From positions 7,021,501-7,085,500 of the forward strand of contig NZ_JAPEPC010000001.1 in NCBI RefSeq assembly GCF_026340465.1: a stretch of 64,000 bases of DNA, in the 5' to 3' direction. Of the stretch, positions 61,266 through 64,000 are shown piece after piece. This stretch comes from Streptomyces sp. NBC_01306. Its GTDB lineage: Bacteria; Actinomycetota; Actinomycetes; Streptomycetales; Streptomycetaceae. Every line of letters starts with the position of its first letter. Within the stretch, counting starts at the first letter, position 1. The notes beneath the pieces were generated by a model. That model saw nothing but the letters and a program-made list of their open reading frames with translations. It was not told where the DNA came from and did no database searches. Position numbers and translations under genes: made by a program.

Positions 61266-61916
61266 ATGTCTGTTCTCCCGTACCCCTCCGTGCACCGTCG
61301 CGCCGTCGTGGCCACCGGTGTCGTCGCCGTTCTCGCTCTCGGGCTCGCGGCCTGCGGCTCCGGCGACAAGTACACGTCCGCGCCCGCAACGCACCACGGA
61401 AGCAGCCACTCCGCCTCCGCCTCCGCGTCGGGGGACTTCGACCAAGCGGACGTGACGTTCGCGCAGATGATGATCCCGCACCACCAGCAGGCCGTGTCCA
61501 TGGCGAAACTGGCCGACGGCCGGGCCTCCGACCAGGAGATCAAGACCCTGGCCGCGGACATCGAGAAGGCTCAGGGCCCAGAGATCAGCACGATGCAGGG
61601 CTGGCTGGCGTCATGGGGCAAGCCCGCTTCCCCGTCCATGGACCACAGCATGCCGGGCATGAGCCACGGCAGCGGCGCGTCCATGCCCGGCATGATGTCC
61701 GGCAAGGACATGACCGGACTCAAGGCCGCTAAGGGCAAGGACTTCGACAAGAGGTTCACCGAGATGATGATCGGGCACCACAAGGGCGCGATCACCATGG
61801 CCGAGGACGAGCAGAAGAACGGCCGTGACCCCGCGGCCAAGAAGCTCGCCGTTGCCGTGGTGAAGAACCAGCAGGCTGAGGTCGACAAGATGCACAAGAT
61901 CCTCGACCGGCTCTGA
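61266..61916 (+). CDS. DUF305 lipoprotein, copper-associated
   Basis: 216 residues from the ATG at 61266. A signal ending in LAACGSG has a lipobox Cys. Two copies of the DUF305 unit are seen: FAQMMIPHHQQAVSMAKLA and FTEMMIGHHKGAITMAEDE. They are joined by a Met/His-rich linker (MDHSMPGMSHGSGASMPGMMSG). DUF305 proteins occur next to copper and silver resistance genes and are ferritin-like helical bundles. It likely sequesters metal at the cell surface. Confidence 0.88.
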   Translation: MSVLPYPSVHRRAVVATGVVAVLALGLAACGSGDKYTSAPATHHGSSHSASASASGDFDQADVTFAQMMIPHHQQAVSMAKLADGRASDQEIKTLAADIEKAQGPEISTMQGWLASWGKPASPSMDHSMPGMSHGSGASMPGMMSGKDMTGLKAAKGKDFDKRFTEMMIGHHKGAITMAEDEQKNGRDPAAKKLAVAVVKNQQAEVDKMHKILDRL

Positions 61917-61963
61917 GCTGCGCCGCTGAGTGATCGGTACGCCGTAGTCAGTCCCTCGTAACC

Positions 61964-61999
61964 CTGTTCCGGGCTCTCCTTGAGGAGGGCCCGGAACAG
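61964..61999. terminator. Bidirectional terminator after DUF305 gene
   Basis: CTGTTCCGGGC (61964-61974) pairs with GCCCGGAACAG (61989-61999), with an inner CTCCT/AGGAG extension. It lies between convergent genes. Confidence 0.8.
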
Positions 62000-62025
62000 C
62001 GCCGGCGGGCAGCTGTGCGCTCCCG

Positions 62026-62391
62026 TCAGGTACCGGCTGCCGCCCGGCCGGACAGGAGCCGTGTCTCCGCCCGGTGCGGGCGCAGGTCCCTGAGGACGGA
62101 CTCGACTTCGACGAGGAGGGCTTCGTAGGAGACCAGGCGCTGCCACTCGGGGTCGGGCACACCCGGCACCGTGGCGCCGCGTGCCGTCCACTGGGCGGCC
62201 AGCTCGGAGTACAGCGGAGTCCGTGCCTCCAATCGCCCGAATGCGTGCGCCCTCGAATGCCTGCCCGGTGGCGGGGGAGGGACTTGGGGCGCCATCAGCT
62301 GCGGCGGGGGTACCCGCTGGGCCTGTGCGGGGGGCGGAATGAAGACCCCTGAGCCTCTGGCCGTGGTGGTAGCGGGCGCGCGTGCGTTCAT
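62026..62391 (-). CDS. Hypothetical Pro-rich protein
   Basis: 121 residues from the ATG at 62389-62391; the frame extends to a GTG at 62460 that is also possible. A Pro-rich N-terminus (PPPAQAQRVPPPQLMAPQVPPPPPG) is followed by a helical part with LYSELAAQWTARGATVPG and WQRLVSYEALLVEVESVL. No signal or membrane segment. Codon use looks coding, and it is divergent from the next gene. Family not recognised. Confidence 0.5.
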   Translation of the reverse strand: MNARAPATTTARGSGVFIPPPAQAQRVPPPQLMAPQVPPPPPGRHSRAHAFGRLEARTPLYSELAAQWTARGATVPGVPDPEWQRLVSYEALLVEVESVLRDLRPHRAETRLLSGRAAAGT

Positions 62392-62522
62392 GACGGGGGT
62401 AACGACCGCCGCCCGCCGGGGTAACTCCGAACGCGACAGAACGATAAACTGTGATTTCACCTTTTGCGGTGCAATTCATTGTGAAGTCGCTTCAAAACGG
62501 GCAATGCGGCGTTGGTGCGGGC

Positions 62523-63335
62523 ATGGATCCCAGGGAGCTGTGGGAGCGTCATGCCGTCCTGGCACAGGCGTTCTGCGCGAATGACGAAGAGGTGCGCCGT
62601 GCGCAGGGCGCGCTGGACGAAGGGCACGCGGTGCGTACGCGGACGCTTGCCGCGTTCGCGGTGACGCTGGGGAGCGACGGGACCGTCGCGGGGCTGCTGG
62701 GGCTCCCCGAGCGTGAAGTGCGCCTCGCCCGGCGCACTGTGGGCAAGGACGACGCCCGGGCGGTGGCACAGGCGCTTCTGGCGGAGCACACGGCCGAGCA
62801 GCTCCCCGAGCCGTCTCCGATGGACTGCGCGGACAGCGTTCAGCTGCAGCCGGAACCGGACGTCGCTCAGCCATTCCACACGACCATCCCGGGGCCGCGC
62901 CCCGCGCAGGTCCCCGGAGCCGCTCCCGTTCCCGAGGAGCCGCTCCATGAGCCCGTCGCGTCGCCAGCCGTGGACGCCGTGCTGGTCGGTGCCTGGAGTA
63001 CCGGGGTCGATCTCTCCGTACTGGCGAACGAGCTCGGTCTCGATCTGGCCCACCTGGTCGCCAGGGCGCGCTTTCTGGAGACCCAGGGCCGTCTCGCGTA
63101 CGCCCCGCAGCCTCCCGCCGACCGCTCCGGGCGCCACCGCCGCTCCGGTGCCGAGGCGGCTGCCGCCGCACCGTCCCAGCAGTGGTACCACCCCGCCCAG
63201 CACCAGCCGGTCCACCAGCAGAACCCCTGGGACCCGCAGCCCCCGCTCGCCGATTTCACCACCGGTCAGATGCACGACTGGGACGGCATCCTCAACCAGT
63301 GGGACGCGAACTCCAACCCGACGATCAGCTGGTGA
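62523..63335 (+). CDS. Hypothetical protein with possible DNA-binding helices
   Basis: 270 residues from the ATG at 62523. Residues 1-95 are helical, and the part GSDGTVAGLLGLPEREVRLARRTVG has an HTH-like look. A Pro-rich spacer follows, then a second predicted helical region, AWSTGVDLSVLANELGLDLAHLVARARFL, and a Gln/His/Pro-rich tail. No signal or membrane segment. It could be a small regulatory or scaffold protein; I do not recognise the family. No strong ribosome-binding site precedes the ATG, so the start may be wrong. Confidence 0.6.
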   Translation: MDPRELWERHAVLAQAFCANDEEVRRAQGALDEGHAVRTRTLAAFAVTLGSDGTVAGLLGLPEREVRLARRTVGKDDARAVAQALLAEHTAEQLPEPSPMDCADSVQLQPEPDVAQPFHTTIPGPRPAQVPGAAPVPEEPLHEPVASPAVDAVLVGAWSTGVDLSVLANELGLDLAHLVARARFLETQGRLAYAPQPPADRSGRHRRSGAEAAAAAPSQQWYHPAQHQPVHQQNPWDPQPPLADFTTGQMHDWDGILNQWDANSNPTISW

Positions 63336-63459
63336 CGGCGGGCGCCGGGGGGTGTCGGACGCCGTCCGCGTACCGCGGTGGGCGACCTGGTACGGGCAGC
63401 CGGAGGCGGTCCGGTGCCGTCCAGGTGGTGGTGCGGTGCGTCTCGTGCAGACTTGCGGT

Positions 63460-64000
63460 GTGGCCACAGACGACGCGGAGGACCGGCTCGCGGCGGTCAG
63501 ACAGGATCTGGAGCGGGCGACCGCCCGCCTGCGGCTGCTCGCTGATGCCAGTACCGCCCTGTCGAGTGTTCTCGACGCGGACGAGGCGCTCAACCGGCTG
63601 GCACGGCTGATCGTCCCTCAGGTGGCCGACGCGTGTGTGGTGGATCTGGTCGAGGACGGCGGGGTGCGCCGGCTGGCCGCCGTGCACCGCGACCCGGCAC
63701 GGGAGCTGCCACCGGCGCCGGAGAGCCTGCCCTGGTCCGACGAGTTCTCCGCACCGCTGGCCCGGGTGCTGCGCGGAGCCGGACCGGTGACGGTGACGGA
63801 CTTCGGAGCGCACGCGGCGGCCGGCTCCCTCCAGTCCGCGCAGCTGGAGCTCTACCGTGCCCTCGAAGCCAGGACGGTGCTGATCATGCCGCTCCAGGTG
63901 CGCCGGGAGGTGTTCGGCGCCCTCAGCCTCGTCCGTACCGGCTCCGCCGAGCCGTTCGGGGAGGAGGAGATCTCCCTCGTGGCCGACCTGGGGCACCGGG
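63460..64000 (+). CDS. GAF-domain signalling protein, N-terminal part (runs off the window)
   Basis: An open frame from a GTG at 63460 (alternative GTG at 63436) continues to the window edge for 180 codons. The start ADASTALSSVLDADEALNRLARLIVP and the following VADACVVDLVED are the usual opening of a GAF sensor domain. RTVLIMPLQVRREVFGALSLVRTG is its later strand pair. In Streptomyces such N-termini are joined to a SpoIIE/PP2C phosphatase, less often to a histidine kinase. The output domain is outside the window. Confidence 0.8.
   Translation, partial: MATDDAEDRLAAVRQDLERATARLRLLADASTALSSVLDADEALNRLARLIVPQVADACVVDLVEDGGVRRLAAVHRDPARELPPAPESLPWSDEFSAPLARVLRGAGPVTVTDFGAHAAAGSLQSAQLELYRALEARTVLIMPLQVRREVFGALSLVRTGSAEPFGEEEISLVADLGHR

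Overview
The window is GC-rich with strongly biased codon use, GTG/TTG starts, Tat and lipoprotein exports, a GH18 chitinase carrying DasR-like sites, an ECF41 sigma factor and an LAETG sortase substrate. Together these point to a Streptomyces (or very close actinomycete) chromosome, probably an arm or arm-core boundary rich in accessory functions. About 58 protein-coding genes or gene remnants are supported. No tRNA, rRNA, CRISPR array or intact insertion sequence was seen.

Layout. 0-3 kb: start of a WS/DGAT-like acyltransferase coupled to a class II terpene-cyclase-like protein, and a secreted HtaA-like protein. 3-9 kb: PaaX and XRE-cupin regulators, EfeO-type imelysin, secreted phospholipase C/phosphoesterase and an LppX-like secreted protein. 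9-22 kb: a coherent polysaccharide-utilisation operon on the minus strand: solute-binding lipoprotein, two permeases, SDR, two heparinase II/III-like lyases, a DUF624 protein, a Tat-exported PL8 lyase and a CE7 acetyl esterase. It runs from a promoter with a LacI operator and is divergent from its own LacI regulator. 22-28 kb: a polar amino-acid ABC transporter with an M20 peptidase, an RpiR regulator and a methyltransferase, preceded by RpiR-type palindromes. 28-37 kb: chitinase, phosphoglucomutase, a compact Rho paralogue, DUF5709, baeRF-family protein, glutaminase-STAS and a GH16 glucanase behind a strong promoter with a perfect operator. 37-44 kb: LAETG surface protein, dihydroxyacetone kinase dhaKLM, an isocitrate-lyase-family enzyme, a COG4705 membrane protein and a two-component system that share a CCTGAAC direct-repeat motif.

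44-48 kb holds the most system-like cluster. A BlaI/M56 (BlaR1-like) pair sits next to an MGDG-synthase-like glycosyltransferase with a C-terminal membrane anchor and a polysaccharide deacetylase. CTACA-N3-TGTAG operators lie upstream of both units. The deacetylase is broken by one extra C in a C7 run. 48-56 kb is a patchwork: TetR/oxidoreductase pair with three operator copies, an ECF41 sigma/carboxymuconolactone-decarboxylase operon with its own recognisable promoter and an SDR remnant, a methyltransferase, a Tat-exported CDP-diacylglycerol diphosphatase, a GT1 glycosyltransferase, a truncated MerR gene and an isochorismatase-family hydrolase. 56-62 kb is a metal island: CopZ-CopA behind a CsoR-like operator, a CDF exporter, and Met/His-rich DUF6153 and DUF305 proteins. 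The window ends in two hypothetical proteins and the start of a GAF-domain signalling protein.

All functional statements come from reading motifs by eye. No database search was run.
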